Below, in pieces: positions 11,908-23,099 of a stretch of DNA of 64,000 bases (position 1 is the stretch's first letter; each line of letters begins with the position of its first letter). The notes below the pieces were generated by a model that was given only the letters and a program-made list of their open reading frames with translations, was not told the origin of the DNA and made no database searches. The position numbers and the translations under genes are program-made. This stretch comes from Welwitschia mirabilis (Eukaryota > Gnetophyta > Gnetopsida > Welwitschiales). The stretch lies in assembly GCA_051453625.1 (NCBI GenBank), contig JBOZIK010000001.1:97611619-97675618 (forward strand), written 5' to 3'.

Positions 11908-13300
11908 ATGAGTAATCCTACTAGTGACCTCTCTACTAGAATACCACCTATATTTGATGGAACTAACTATGCTTACTGAAAGGCCCAAATGAGAATCTTC
12001 CTTAGATCCTTAGATGTAGACATAGAGGAGGTTATCTATAATGGATATGTTGTGCTCACACTATCCAGAACTAATAGTAATAGAACCACCATTATCATTG
12101 AAAAATATTGAGCCCAATGAATCCCTACTGATAAAGCTAAGGTAACCTTAGACACCCATGCTCTTAATATTATTTTTAGTGTAGTTTTTGTAAATGAATT
12201 AAAGATGATTATAAACTATAAACATGCCAAAAAAGATTTGGATATACTTGAAATTGCACACAAAGGAACATGCCCTATAAAATAGGTAAATCTACAGATG
12301 CTTATCTCTAAGATTAAAGATATTCATATGGAAGAAGAAGAGACTCTACGAGAGTTCTTTACTAGGCTGACAAACATAGTGAACTCTATGGCAAGTCTAG
12401 GTAAAAAAATAGATGAAGGAAAAGTAGAACAAAAAGTTCTAAGATCTCTTCCAAAATGCTTTGCGCTAAAGGTCATAGCTATTGAGGAAAGTAAGAACAT
12501 CAATTGAATGGCACTAGAGTAACTACAAGGCAATCTTTGAACTTATAAGTTAAAGTTTTCTAAAAATAAAAAGAAAAAGTCTTGCATCAAAAAGTATGTA
12601 GAAAAACTCTAGATTTGAAAAATTAGATGAAGACCTTAGTAAAGTTGAGGTTGCTCTATTGGCAAGAAGATTCAAAAAATTCTTGCACAAAGGAAAGAGA
12701 GATGGTGAATCAAGCAAGAGAAGAAAGAGGGGTAATTTTAAACTAAGAAGAGATCTAGAAAAAGAAAAGGAGATCTAGGGCCATGCATGTAAGGATATGA
12801 ACATTTTGCAAATGAATGTCCAAATAATAGAAGAGAGAAAATAAAATCCAAGGCATTATCCTTCATTACCACTTGGGATAATTTAGATGAAGAAGAAGAT
12901 AGTATCTTAAGTCAAGAATCAGATAGAGATAGAAGATTTTCTTTTATGGTAATAGTCCCTCCTATGAAAAACATGCTATACTCAATTGAACCAGATGACC
13001 TAGACCTTATTGAAGAAGGTCAAAATGGGCTATAAGATACTTATTAAGAATAAGATGGATCAATAAGTTAAACAAGATAGTAAAGGCTCTAAACAAGGAA
13101 AAGGAAGAGTGAAAGACAAAGTACAAGATGGTTAAAACAAAAAGCACTGAGATAACTTAAGAGGTAAAAAGATTATCTCATTTTATAAATAAATTTTCAA
13201 ATAGTTTTAGTAAATTGGAATATAAGCTTGGGTTTCGAAGACTAGTCTATGACAAGAAAGATATTGGCCTTAACTCTCAAAAATCATGTAATGAGTTGGA
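11908..13300 (+). pseudogene. Copia-1 gag, broken
   Basis: It starts MSNPTSDLSTRIPPIFDGTN, the usual Copia Gag opening 'F-G-NY--W', but the Trp codon is now TGA near 11,978. Then come IFLRSLDVDIEEVI and a readable block at 12,298-12,504 with TRLTNIVNSMASLGK and VLRSLPKCFALKV, as in UBN2-type Gag. A partial zinc knuckle, GYEHFANEC, lies near 12,796-12,822. Copia-2 has the same gag at 58,398, better kept in places. Gag would form the particle and bind RNA. Stops are scattered throughout. Confidence 0.85.
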
Positions 13301-13479
13301 TAAGGTAACATGAAAAAATAAGTCTATGTCAAAGTTTATTTATTATTTTCATAGAAAAATAGGTTATTCAAAATTATTTTATAATGTTAAAAATATAATA
13401 CTTTTTTAAGCTCTATCAGTACTTTTCCATTTAAATTTATCCCAAGGGGATTTGTACCATAATAGTCCTAATGGACTGA

Positions 13480-13930
13480 GTGGATAAGGGCTAACAATTT
13501 AAAAAGTTTATTGATCCAAATAGCCTTTAAAGTATCAAATGAAACTTTTTGGTGTATGAATAGTGTATTTTCTTATTACATGATAGATGACAAATCAAGA
13601 TTCCAACATTTGAATGACTTTGATGAAGGAGAAGTAACTTTTGAAGATAATAAAAAAGTAAAAATTGAAGGCATTAAAAGCATTGGTGGAGGTAAGATGC
13701 CTAAAACGGATGAAGTTTTATATGTGAATATTCTTAAACATAATTTTCTGAGTATTAGTTAGGTTTATAATAAAGGTCATAAAGTTATTTTTGATAGTCA
13801 AAAATATGAAATTCAACATTAAAGAACAAATGACATTCTTCTTAAAGAAAATAGAATATACAACATGTATAGCATTAATCAATCTTTCTCTAATTGTTAT
13901 TTTTTTCATATAAATCAAGAATAATGATGG
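13480..13930 (+). pseudogene. Copia-1 protease and following linker, broken
   Basis: The block CMNSVFSYYMIDDKSRFQHL near 13,553-13,612 corresponds to the Copia protease 'W-LDSG-S-HM-GD---F'. The catalytic Asp-Ser-Gly has become Asn-Ser-Val. Downstream, GGGKMPKTDEVLYV and LKHNFLSIS match the family pattern 'V--V-GL-HNLLSISQLCD'. A stop follows LSIS at 13,760, where the family continues into the GAG-pre-integrase region. Confidence 0.8.
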
Positions 13931-14760
13931 TACCAATAGTTAGGACATTTAAACTATGATCATATCAAAATCATCATTAAAAAGAATATTGTTAAAGAAA
14001 TTCCTAAGATCAATATTGATAAACATGGGTTGTGTGATGCTTGTCAAAAAGGAAAACAAGTCAGAACTTTCATAAAATTAAAAACTTAGTCTTCTTAACA
14101 ATGCCACTTAAACTCATTCAAATGGATTTAATGAATCCTATCCAAACTAAAAGTATAGGAGGGAATGATACTTCTTGACTATGGTGTCTAACTTCTCTAT
14201 ATTTATTTAAATTTCCTTCTTAGGAAATAAAGCTGAAATCTTTAAAAGTTATATTGAAATATATCATAAAATTTAAAATAAAAATGGATACACTATTAAA
14301 AGGATTAGAAGTGATCATGGAGGAGAATTTGAAAATCATATTTTTAAGAAATATTAAGAGGACAATGATATAGAACATCATTTTTTAGCCTCAAAGACTC
14401 CATAACAAAATGGAATTATAGAAAGGAAAAACTAGGTCCTTCAAGCAATGGAAAGAACAATGCTAAATAACAAGGAAGTACCTAAAACATTTTGATCTGA
14501 AGTAGTAAGTACTACATGATAAATTATCAATAGAGTCTATCTAATACCAGGTATGGATAAAACCCCCTATGACCTTTGGAAAGAAAGAAAGATAAATGTA
14601 TCATATTTTAAGATCTTTAAAAGTAAATGTTTTGTCTTAAAATATAGTAAACATTTGAGTAAATTAGAGTCCAAAGCTGATGAAGCAATTTTCTCAGGAT
14701 ACTCAACTAAAAGCAGAGCCTACCAAGTTTTTAATAAATGAATTCTAATAGTAAAATAAT
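13931..14760 (+). pseudogene. Copia-1 integrase, broken
   Basis: LGHLNYDHIK (after 13,940) and GLCDACQKGKQ (near 14,030) give the His and Cys pairs of the integrase zinc site. IQMDLMNPI near 14,120 holds the first catalytic Asp region. Near 14,310, 'IRSDHGGEFEN' holds the second Asp, in another frame. 'ASKTP-QNG' near 14,390 matches the family 'S-PRTPQQNGV-ERKN', with the first Gln now a stop. A cleaner C-terminal block, MDKTPYDLWKERKINVSYFK, begins at 14,553. The enzyme would insert cDNA. Multiple frame changes are present. Confidence 0.8.
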
Positions 14761-14900
14761 CTATAAATATTTAAATAAATGACTTTAGTATCAAACTTCT
14801 TCTTTTAATTGGTAAAGAAAGTCTTACTCCAAGTATCTTCACAGTAAAAGAAGTAATAACTAAAAAGGAAGAAAAATCATCTTAAGAGGTTACTTCTAAA
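14761..14900 (+). other. Integrase-RT linker
   Basis: Variable linker between integrase and RT homology; nothing recognisable beyond charged Lys/Glu-rich codons near 14,840-14,900. Confidence 0.4.
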
Positions 14901-15760
14901 AAGTTCAAAGAGCTAAAAAACCATCCACTTAAGTGTCTATTATTGGAGATGTAAGCTTAGAATTCATACTAAAAACTCTCTCAAAAAGTTTTGTGTCCAC
15001 ATTTATTATGTTTCTTAAATTCAAACCAAAAAGTTTGAATAGGTCGAATCTCTTGAAGAGTAGATGACAGCTATGCAGGAAGAACTTTAATAATTTAGAA
15101 CAAATAATATTTGGAAACTTATAGAAAGACCCAAAGATCAAAATGTCATTAGAAAACATGATGAACACAATAATGTGATTCCAAACAAGGTAAGATTAGT
15201 GTCTCAAGGATACAACCAGATTGAAGGAATAAATGTAGGAGAAACATTTACTCTAATGGCTAGACTGGATAGTATTAAAATGTTTTTCTCCTATGCAGTC
15301 TTCAAGAACATCAAAGTTTTTTAGATGGATGTGAAAATTACCTTCTTATATGGAATTATTAATGAATAACTTTATGTGAAACAATTAGAAGGTTTCATAG
15401 ATCCACACAAATCAAATCATGTTTATAGACTCAAAAAGACTTTGTATACTTTGAAATAGGCTCCAAGGATTGGTATGAAAAACTAGTAATATTTCTTAAA
15501 AAAAATGGTTATACCCGTGAAGCTGTGGATAAAAATTTATTTATCTAAAATATTAAAGAAGACCTTATCATCATTTAAATCTATGTTGATACATAATTTT
15601 TATAGCCTCAAAAGCAGATCTCTTAAAATAATTTTCTAGTATTATGATTACATAATTTAAAATGATTGTGATTGATGAAGTTCACATATTTTTTAATCTA
15701 TAAGTTAAAGAAACAAAACATAGTATTTTCATCTTTCAATCTAAATAGTCAAGGGATTTG
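14901..15760 (+). pseudogene. Copia-1 reverse transcriptase, broken
   Basis: The Copia RT blocks follow in order: an 'AM--EL--F--N--W-L' region near 15,060-15,130, TFTLMARLDSIKMFFSYAV near 15,246, VKITFLYGIINE near 15,332, and KQLEGFIDPHKSNHVYRLKK near 15,378. The catalytic box reads IYVDT near 15,575, so the second Asp of YVDD is lost. Near 15,455 the conserved 'LKQAPR' shows the Gln codon as TAG. The enzyme would copy the RNA into DNA. Confidence 0.85.
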
Positions 15761-15779
15761 ATTAAGTAATTTGGACTAA

Positions 15780-16500
15780 AAAATAAAAAATCAACCAATA
15801 CACCTATGTCAAAACTTCATATAAGATTAATTTTAATGATCATGAAAAATCTATGAACTAAAAACTTTATAGGAGCATGATAGGAATTTTATTATATTTA
15901 ATTGTGAGTAGACCTGACATAATGTTTAGTGTTGTTATATGTGTAAGATATCAGACTGAATCAATGGAATTTCACCTCCAAGATATTAAAAGAATCATAA
16001 GATATATAAAAGACATGAGTAACTATGAGATATGGTATCCTATATAAACTTCCTTTGAGATTATAGGTTTTAGTAATGTAAACTGGGCTGGTTATAAAGA
16101 TGATTGGAAAAGTATTATTGGAAATTATTTTCTTTTAAGATCGTGGTTGGTAGGATGGGCAAGTAGGAAGTAAAATTATATCTCCCTTCCCTAGTAGAAG
16201 TAGAATATAAAGCAGCAGAAAGTTATTGTACCCATCTTTTATGGATGAAGGAAATGCTTAAAAATTTTGAGATTAATTTTGAATAGATTCTAATCTTTTA
16301 TGATAATACTAGTGCAACTAATATCTTAAAAAACCTTATTCAAAATTCTCAAACTAAACATATTGAACTAAGATATCATTTCCTTGGATATCAAGGAGAA
16401 AAAGGCAATATTTCTATAGACTTTATAAGCACTATAAACAACTAGTTGATATTTTCACAAAAGCCCTAAATTTTGATAACTTTTTAAAATCTTATTACAA
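15780..16500 (+). pseudogene. Copia-1 RNase H, broken
   Basis: MIGILLYLIVSRPDIMF near 15,880 and ESMEFHLQDIKRIIRYIK near 15,960 are the connection region. GYFLLRSWLVGWASRK-type wording appears near 16,120-16,170. VEVEYKAAESYCTHLLWMKE (16,198-16,257), FYDNTSATNILKN (16,298-16,336) and TKHIELRYHFL (16,355-16,385) are the RNase H blocks. The family 'SS-EAEY-A' and 'DN-SAI-L--NP--H-RTKHI' pattern is clear. Stops interrupt the frame. Confidence 0.85.
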
Positions 16501-16539
16501 ATTGCGGGTTATCTCTTCATCCTCTAAACAAAATTAGGA

Positions 16540-16750
16540 CAATTAACTAGATCTTCCATTCAGTTAACTAGAGCTAGAGAAGTCGGGTTGATCAAGTTTT
16601 GCTTAGTCATTTGAACTTTCTTAAAAAGAAAAACCTTAACTTAATCAGGTCGACTAGACTAAAGTCCTAATCGACTAGATCTAAAAATATTTTAACCTAC
16701 ATCTCAATGTTTCAACTGAATCATAATCTAATCGACCAGGCTTATGGGGT
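16540..16750 (+). repeat. Spacer cluster of GGGTCGACYAGAC-like motifs
   Basis: Between pol and the accessory ORF the sequence holds degenerate copies of the motif seen in the LTR, for example 'gggttgatcaagt', 'aggtcgactagact', 'aatcgactagatc' and 'aatcgaccaggct'. The same arrangement occurs in Copia-2 at 60,545-60,710 and, weakly, at 22,360-22,460. Confidence 0.7.
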
Positions 16751-16916
16751 TAAAGAGTAGAAGAAAGACAGTGGACTTGACATTTTTCTCAGATTTAACT
16801 TATTTTGCCCCCTTTATAAACTCTTGTGAAGGTCTACCTTCCCCATTTCTATATGTCTTCCTGTCTCTCTTAGATCTAGCTATTTTCTTTCATTTTCTTT
16901 ATCTTTAGCAAGTATC

Positions 16917-17979
16917 ATGTATTATCAAATGGCAGAGGATCCCTCTAGAAGAGAATAATAAAAGGAGTCTGCAAGGAAGGATCCAAGGTATTTCTACTTG
17001 GAAATGTCAAATGAATTCTTAGATAAGTTCAATGAAAAGTTTAAAAAGAAGTCTATCTATCACGAGAGGCCAGTAGCTTAAGAGAAACTTAGAGAACTTA
17101 GAGATGTAGTAATACTTTTAAATGATCTAGATCTCTCTTATTTCTTTGAGGTTTCTGAGTTAGCTTATTATTTTCTTACTCAGATGTTCAACTCTAATGC
17201 TTCTTACAATGTGGATTACTCTACTCTTTTAATGCTTGTTTTAGAGAAATGTATACAAGTAACCATAGATCTAATAGCCTTTCTCATATATCTCCCTAGA
17301 GGAAATTATGAGGAGTTTTGGCCCTTGCATGATTCCATAGAAGACAAGGCGGAAGTCACCAAGGAACTCTGTAGAAAACTCATTTGATGAAAAACCATTT
17401 TTTTCACCTTCCATCTTACTCCAAAATATCATTTTCTTCATTTAGTTTTCACTTACAATTTTTAACCTCTTATTGGTCATCATGATAAGATCTCAAATTA
17501 TCATGTCTATCTTTTGTACTTACTCAAGTTCTTCCTCACTTCATCCTCATTGTAAACATCTGCCATTATTTTAAAGTCCAAATGCACTCCAAACTTGAGA
17601 CCCTGACTCTTGTGTCTTCCATTGGGAATGTTACTCTATCCTGCATGCACACTTTCTCTGGATTTAAGAAATCCTCAAAATCTCCTTCTCCAAAGTAGGC
17701 CTCCCCTAAAGAGACTCTATCATACCTCAAGAGTCTAGATTCTTAAACTCAGCATATAAAAGAAGCACTTGTTGTGGTAAGGTATGAAATTACAGATACT
17801 TCTAAGGAAGTCAGTAGCTCTGCATAAAAGATGTCAAAAGAAAAAGAAGAAGATGATGACCCAGATTCTAAAGAAGAATCTAAGAAGAAGGAAGAAGAAA
17901 ATCAAACTAATTATGTTATTTTCACTATTGTTGTTGTTTTTCTTATTTTTTTCTTATGACTTTTTTATATCCTTTGTCA
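16917..17979 (+). pseudogene. Accessory ORF after pol (ORF2), Copia-1 copy a
   Basis: Function unknown. A reading that starts near ATG 16,917 or 16,929 gives YYQMAEDPS, FLDKFNEKFKKKS, an open stretch at 17,184-17,384 with MFNSNASYNVDYS and YEEFWPLHDSIEDK, then LTPKYHFLHLVFTYNF. Near 17,640-17,720 it reads MHTFSGFKKSSKSPSPK, and near 17,829-17,910 a charged tail (SKEKEEDDDPDSKEESKKK). The same blocks occur in Copia-2 (60,930-61,964), so this was once a real gene of this Copia family. It resembles plant-element ORFs annotated as putative plant transposon protein, but only weakly. Several stops are present. It ends at a gap. Confidence 0.7.
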
Positions 17980-18079
17980 NNNNNNNNNNNNNNNNNNNNN
18001 NNNNNNNNNNNNNNNNNNNNNNNNNNNNNNNNNNNNNNNNNNNNNNNNNNNNNNNNNNNNNNNNNNNNNNNNNNNNNNN
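17980..18079. other. Assembly gap, 100 N
   Basis: The ORF2 sequence runs up to the gap ('tatcctttgtca'), while unrelated sequence follows. The Copia continuation ('tatcctttgtaattg') is found instead at 23,555. A nominal 100-N length suggests an unsized join. Confidence 0.85.
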
Positions 18080-19569
18080 TATCTTATTCTTCATAACTTT
18101 TATAAGTTTCCTTTTAGTTTTTAAAGTTTTACATATTTTAGGATTAATTATTCATTCAAACACACTTTTTCAATTTTCTTTGATAACTTTCATCTTACTT
18201 AGCGCATTCTTCACTACCCTGTTTTTTAATCTATTTATGTTTTCCTCCACATCTTCATTCATCATGACTTTTTATCATTTCCTATTTTTTGAGTTTTTGG
18301 GTATATTCTAATACTTTTATACTAATATCTAACCCTAACTTGTTTAGCTAACATTTTCATTTTTTCCTAAATTTTTCAAAGTTTCATCATCCACCTAGTA
18401 TCTAAATGATACTAGGAATGACATTAGGATTTTTTCTGATAATCATTCTAGGGCTATCATCCAAACAATGTGACTAAATGATAGTGTGACAAAACTATGA
18501 TATGAGTTCTTTTTACTCATTTTTCTTCCATTATTTGTTATTTTTGTCTACTCTCTTAAGAGATAATAGTATTCTTGGTCCCTATCAACATGATAAAGCT
18601 TGTTTCCACTAAATGCATCCACTATATTTTTAGATTTCAGTAAATTCTCAAAAATGAGGTATGTTTTTCTGTTCCTTATATATTTGAATTTTTTCTTCCA
18701 TTTCTTAGCATTTTGACACATAGTTTCCATGTATGTTGTTTACTTTTTTAAGCTCTTCTATTAAGAACTTATGGATCTGATTTTTGTTGCATATTTTGAA
18801 AGTTATAATGAATGTGCATTATGAGTTAGAATTAGGCTTTTAACTTTAAAACTTGTTTTTGTGTAAACCATATACTAACATGTAGTGGTCCTTTAGGGAA
18901 AATTGATCAATTTGACGTGCTCTACATTTTTAATGAATTAGATTCTTCATTTGAATAATTTCATTTTTTACTTTATGTGAGGCTCACCTAAAATACATAT
19001 TTTAATTTTTTCATGAATTTTTATTTTCATGATTAGGTAATATGGGGACATATTAACACTTTTAAAAAGGATGGAAAGGACATATTTTCATAATGTTTAC
19101 ACATTTTAAACCAGTTTATAGGATCATTTTGAGCATTCACACCATGTATTTTAGCTATATTCACCAAATTTTGTATGATGTATTATGTATTTATGATTGA
19201 GTAGGCCATGCACACATAGAGCTGAATAGGCTGAGGCTAAGATCAAAGCTATTGAGTAGGAGGTAGACTCATTAGCACCACGTAACATTGAGCAAGCAGA
19301 GCTAGTCTATCCTTCACCTTAACATACATGATCTTTAACTATCTAGACTATGACCATTCATGTCAAGAGGAATTTTGACAACTTCATAAGATATTTGAAG
19401 CATGAGGTGGACTAGCAATTAATAAATTTATAGCTCTGATAAATCTTAGACAGATAGGAAATATACTATATATCTAATACCATGGATTTTTAGAACATCA
19501 TGCATATAGAACATCATCTTGATGTCTGTGGCTAGCTAGTGGATATGATTGTAGCTATGATTCAGGGCC

Positions 19570-20330
19570 ATAAGATTACGATCTCCCAAATTACATTCTG
19601 ACAATTAATGATGTTGGTAATATTGGGAGAATTTATAAACATTCATTTGATGGGATAGAAAATCATCGTATGTATGGTTTAGCATTAGATATACCAGCAA
19701 ATATAACTCTAGATAGATAGGGCATTTTAATGACATAGTTAACTCTTGCTTATGCAATTTTTCATATAGGGTTGGTTCACAAAATCAACTCATATTTTCA
19801 TAATAGTTATGCTATGCTTATGCATTTACAAATACTAGTAGTGTTCAGGCAAGATAAGTAGATGGACTTATCCACATTCATATAGAGGAGACTCGGGTCT
19901 ATGGTAGAATTACAACAGCTTCAGAATCTAGGATATTCATGTGTTTTCTCAATCATATTTAGATACTTAAGTATACCAAAGCCTCTATACAAGCAATGAT
20001 TCATGCACATATATACTTTATCTCATTACTTATAAGACATGGACATACAGGTACCAGAAGATGTTGAGAGACCTTGGATTCAGAGATTTATAGTTGGTAC
20101 TTTACATGAGCAGATTCAAGCCCTACTGATAGAGACTACTAAGGCTATTAGAGAGATTATAGATTGAGGCACTTTTACATTAGAGAAGAGGATCCATACG
20201 TTTAAGAGGAGAGTATAACACACTAAGGAGTAGCTAGTGGATGTGCAACAATGCATCCTACAAATAGAGCATAGTGTGATGGTGTATCTTCTAGAAACCG
20301 TGTAAGTATAGGAAGATGACATAACATGAA
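19570..20330 (+). pseudogene. Unrecognised broken ORF before the D1 LTR
   Basis: A single frame stays open over most of this stretch with only scattered stops. It reads DYDLPNYILTINDVGN, FDGIENHRMYGLALDIPAN, LTLAYAIFHIGLVHKINSYF, NSYAMLMHLQILVVFRQDK and then LGSMVELQQLQNLGYSCVF. A later part (near 20,050-20,230) reads VPEDVERPWIQRF and FTLEKRIHTFKRRV. I do not recognise the protein. Its place between missing pol and the 3' LTR fits the extra (env-like) ORF position of Athila elements. That identity is an inference from position only. Confidence 0.5.
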
Positions 20331-20499
20331 CTATTATAGCATCACTTGATCACCATTTTCTTGTAATTATTGAGCATCCTTCCTCTTATTCTTCTACACT
20401 TGAGCTTGTCATCCACTAGAAATTTATTAGGACTAGATAAGAGAAGAAACTATTTATTATTATATTTTTGTACCTTCCCCTCCATGTATTCTATAAAGC

Positions 20500-20526
20500 T
20501 TATGATATATGTATATATATATATAG
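20500..20526. repeat. (AT)n microsatellite
   Basis: An alternating TA run, 'tatgtatatatatatata', in otherwise AT-rich sequence. Confidence 0.8.
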
Positions 20527-20995
20527 ACACATTATTTTTTAAAAATTATCATAGTGCATACTTTTATTACTAGATAGCATGCATATTTTTACATAGCATT
20601 TTTTTATACTTCATGATAAAGACTATTTATATTATCCATAGTTATCTTTATCTATTGTACAATTTAGTGGGGAGACATTAATTATTAGTATGTTTAATGT
20701 CTATCTTTCTTTAAAAAAATTCACAAGCTTCTATTTTTAAAGATCCATTTTTAAGCATTTTATTCTCTACATCATCCAAACAACCACTAAGATGATAGCA
20801 CGATCAGTTACACTATATAGGTAAAATATTTAGTTGTCTCTTTTTGATATTGCTATTCCATATCCTGATATTTCTAAAAATATTTCTAAGATTAATTCAT
20901 AATTTTCTAATTGATTTATTATTAGATAATTTAACTCATAATCATGATTATCCACCTAGTTTTATTAGGGACTGATAAGGTTGAGTGAAGAACTA

Positions 20996-22237
20996 TGTTA
21001 CACTACTAAATTGTATGTATTTGATAGGGTATTCTGAGTAGTTTTGCTGGACATTAGACATTTTTATATTGAGTTTTAATGATAATGAGCAACTAAGAAA
21101 AATGTCATGCAAACATGCAATCTTCATTACATTTGTTAGCATTTAAAGTAATTTACAATACTTCCTATCTAAAATAATAGTCCTATAACCAAAAAGGCTA
21201 ATTTGATACATGGAATACTTTAGAAAGGCCTATTTCCACTTCATCATCCAAATGACTATATGAACAACAAAATACTTAAGCTAAGAAGGATGCTAAATGG
21301 ATTAATCTGGTAGTTTATGTGGAACTCTTATGAGGTGGCATCATCTCCTGTGATGTTTGAACAACTAGCATAACAACACCTGAGATAAATGCTTCACCAA
21401 ACTTCATCAAACTCTAGTCATTTATCTTACACTTTATTATGTCATTATTAATATTATTTGCATTTTAGAATATGTTTTGTAATAAATGCCTCCTCCTTCT
21501 TTGACTCCATTTTTATCTTCGTTTATATCATAAATTCTTATGACAAGATATTAAAAGGCTAGAGGTCCATCCATTATTGTTGTAGAGAGATATCTTTCTT
21601 GGTGATGGGGTTTATATCCTTCATTGAGGTGATACTTCTTTGTAACATGGATGTTTATTCACTTTTAATCCAAACTCTTTTTCTTTTTCTATTTTTTATT
21701 TTTGTGCATATCTCTTATGCTTTATGTTACCTTTGATTTTGTGATAGCTTCTTTGATGATATAAATCATAAGGGCAAACTTTGTTAAGATTGATATTATT
21801 AGTATAGATGCATTGCATTTCAATTCCTAGATTAACTCTACATTATTTTCATATTTTATTTGACATACTTAATAGTTTAGGTTGATCTTGATCTAGTGAT
21901 GGCTTCTAAATAATCTAAATTATATAGGGTCGATCTCCATGATAGGTTGTTTTGGTAATCATATAAAAGTTTCATTTAGTTTAGTCTTGTATTTCATTTG
22001 CATAGTGTATTCATTTGTATTGTTATTTCTTTGTTGTTATTTTGTTCTACTGTAAGGATGCATAATGTTTTATTTTTGAAATCAATTCTCTTTTCTTTTT
22101 GTTTGCACCTTTAATGCAATTACAACATTTAGGTTACTCCCATCTATATTAGTGTGTTGTATTATGTAAAATCTATATACTTTAATTTATAGGATTTGTT
22201 TGAGGATGTAGCATTTGCATAAATACACACTACAACA
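20996..22237 (+). repeat. Athila-like LTR, copy D1
   Basis: It starts TGTTACACTACT and ends 'ctacaaca'. It aligns with 49,748-51,924 (D3) and, more distantly, with 41,004-42,255 (D2). Shared phrases include 'gtatgtatttgatagggtat', 'gcaatcttcattacattt' and 'cactcccatctatattagtg' near the 3' end. No primer site follows it, unlike D2 and D3, so it is a 3' LTR (or solo LTR). The right flank is Copia spacer sequence. Confidence 0.85.
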
Positions 22238-22244
22238 TTATTTA

Positions 22245-22620
22245 ACTAAAGTAGGATGATTAATTAAAGATCCAATCTAGTCAAACAGAGCTAAATAAAT
22301 TGGTTTAAGCAATCTATAACACTAATTGGCCATACATGGAATAGGTTCAACTTGAATTTTATTAGGTCAAATAGACTAGATGACCAATTGATTAGGCCTA
22401 GGAATTTAATTAATCCATATTTTAATAAGTCAATTACATGTAAACCTAGTTGATTAGATGCCATAAGTGTAAGGTAGTAAACTTGAAATTTTCTTTATAA
22501 AATCCCTAATTTCCAAAATTGTAAAATATATCTTTCATTTTTATCTTTTACCCTTAATTTTTTTTTAAATCTTCCCATCTCTAAATATCATGTTGTAGTG
22601 ATGCTAGAGGTTTTTTAATG
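22245..22620 (+). repeat. Second copy of the Copia pol-ORF2 spacer
   Basis: It resembles 16,520-16,900, including 'aactagatgaccaattg'-type motif copies near 22,370-22,460 and a pyrimidine-rich end near 22,530-22,590 that matches the pre-ORF2 part of Copia-1. It is followed by a foreign LTR fragment. Confidence 0.55.
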
Positions 22621-22639
22621 TTCCAAAATCATTAATTAA

Positions 22640-23045
22640 TTAATGATGTCTATTAAGTGCTAATGAAGTATGGTTAACAAGAGATATAAATGGGTGTGAT
22701 CCAAATATATAAAATGTATCCCTTAAATATGTAATATAAGGCTATGACATTAGGTGATGTTGGAGGGACTTGGTGGATGTAATTAATGATAATCTTGGCT
22801 AATTCATAAGGGTCCCAGGAGAGGGAATAACATTGTATTCTATGTCTTTACCTATAACCACTAGTCCAAAGATATTTGCTAATGATGTGGAATGTAATCT
22901 ATTGCTATCAATAATAAAAGTCTTATTCTCTATAAATTATTTTCTATTATTCCTATGGATCCTAGTATATTATTTTAAATGTCCCTTTTTATGTAAAGTA
23001 ATCCAAAAATAGTAAAATGGGATATTACATTTTGTATCAGAGCCA
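22640..23045 (+). repeat. Small LTR end with tRNA-iMet primer site
   Basis: The sequence ends 'gggatattaca' at 23,029 and is followed by 'ttgtatcagagcc' (23,032-23,044), close to the plant tRNA-iMet primer site TGGTATCAGAGCC. This marks the 3' end of a 5' LTR. The LTR start is uncertain (perhaps 'tgtctatt' near 22,647). About 60 bases of leader follow, then Copia ORF2 sequence resumes, so only the 5' end of this element survives. The lineage is not determined. Confidence 0.6.
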
Positions 23046-23099
23046 ACGACAAGTGGTAAATCACTACTTAAGGAAAAATAAGGAAGAAACTTAGCTTTA

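Larger units (their letters stand above)
18080..20995 (+). mobile_element. 3' internal part of an Athila-like Gypsy (D1)
   Basis: This AT-rich stretch lies directly before the D1 LTR, so it should be the 3' internal part of that element. Phrases such as 'atcatccaaa' with a nearby gatgat (18,460-18,485 and 20,770-20,800) recur in the leaders of Athila copies D2 and D3. No integrase or RT was seen. It contains one broken ORF (next entry); the rest has no recognisable gene. Confidence 0.5.

Noticed and set aside
17784-18311. Open frame rich in Lys then Phe/Leu across the gap at 17,980, looking like a membrane protein
   Set aside because: The left part is another frame of the ORF2 acidic tail, the right part is T-rich DNA, and a gap joins them. 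Phe/Leu runs follow from T-rich sequence.
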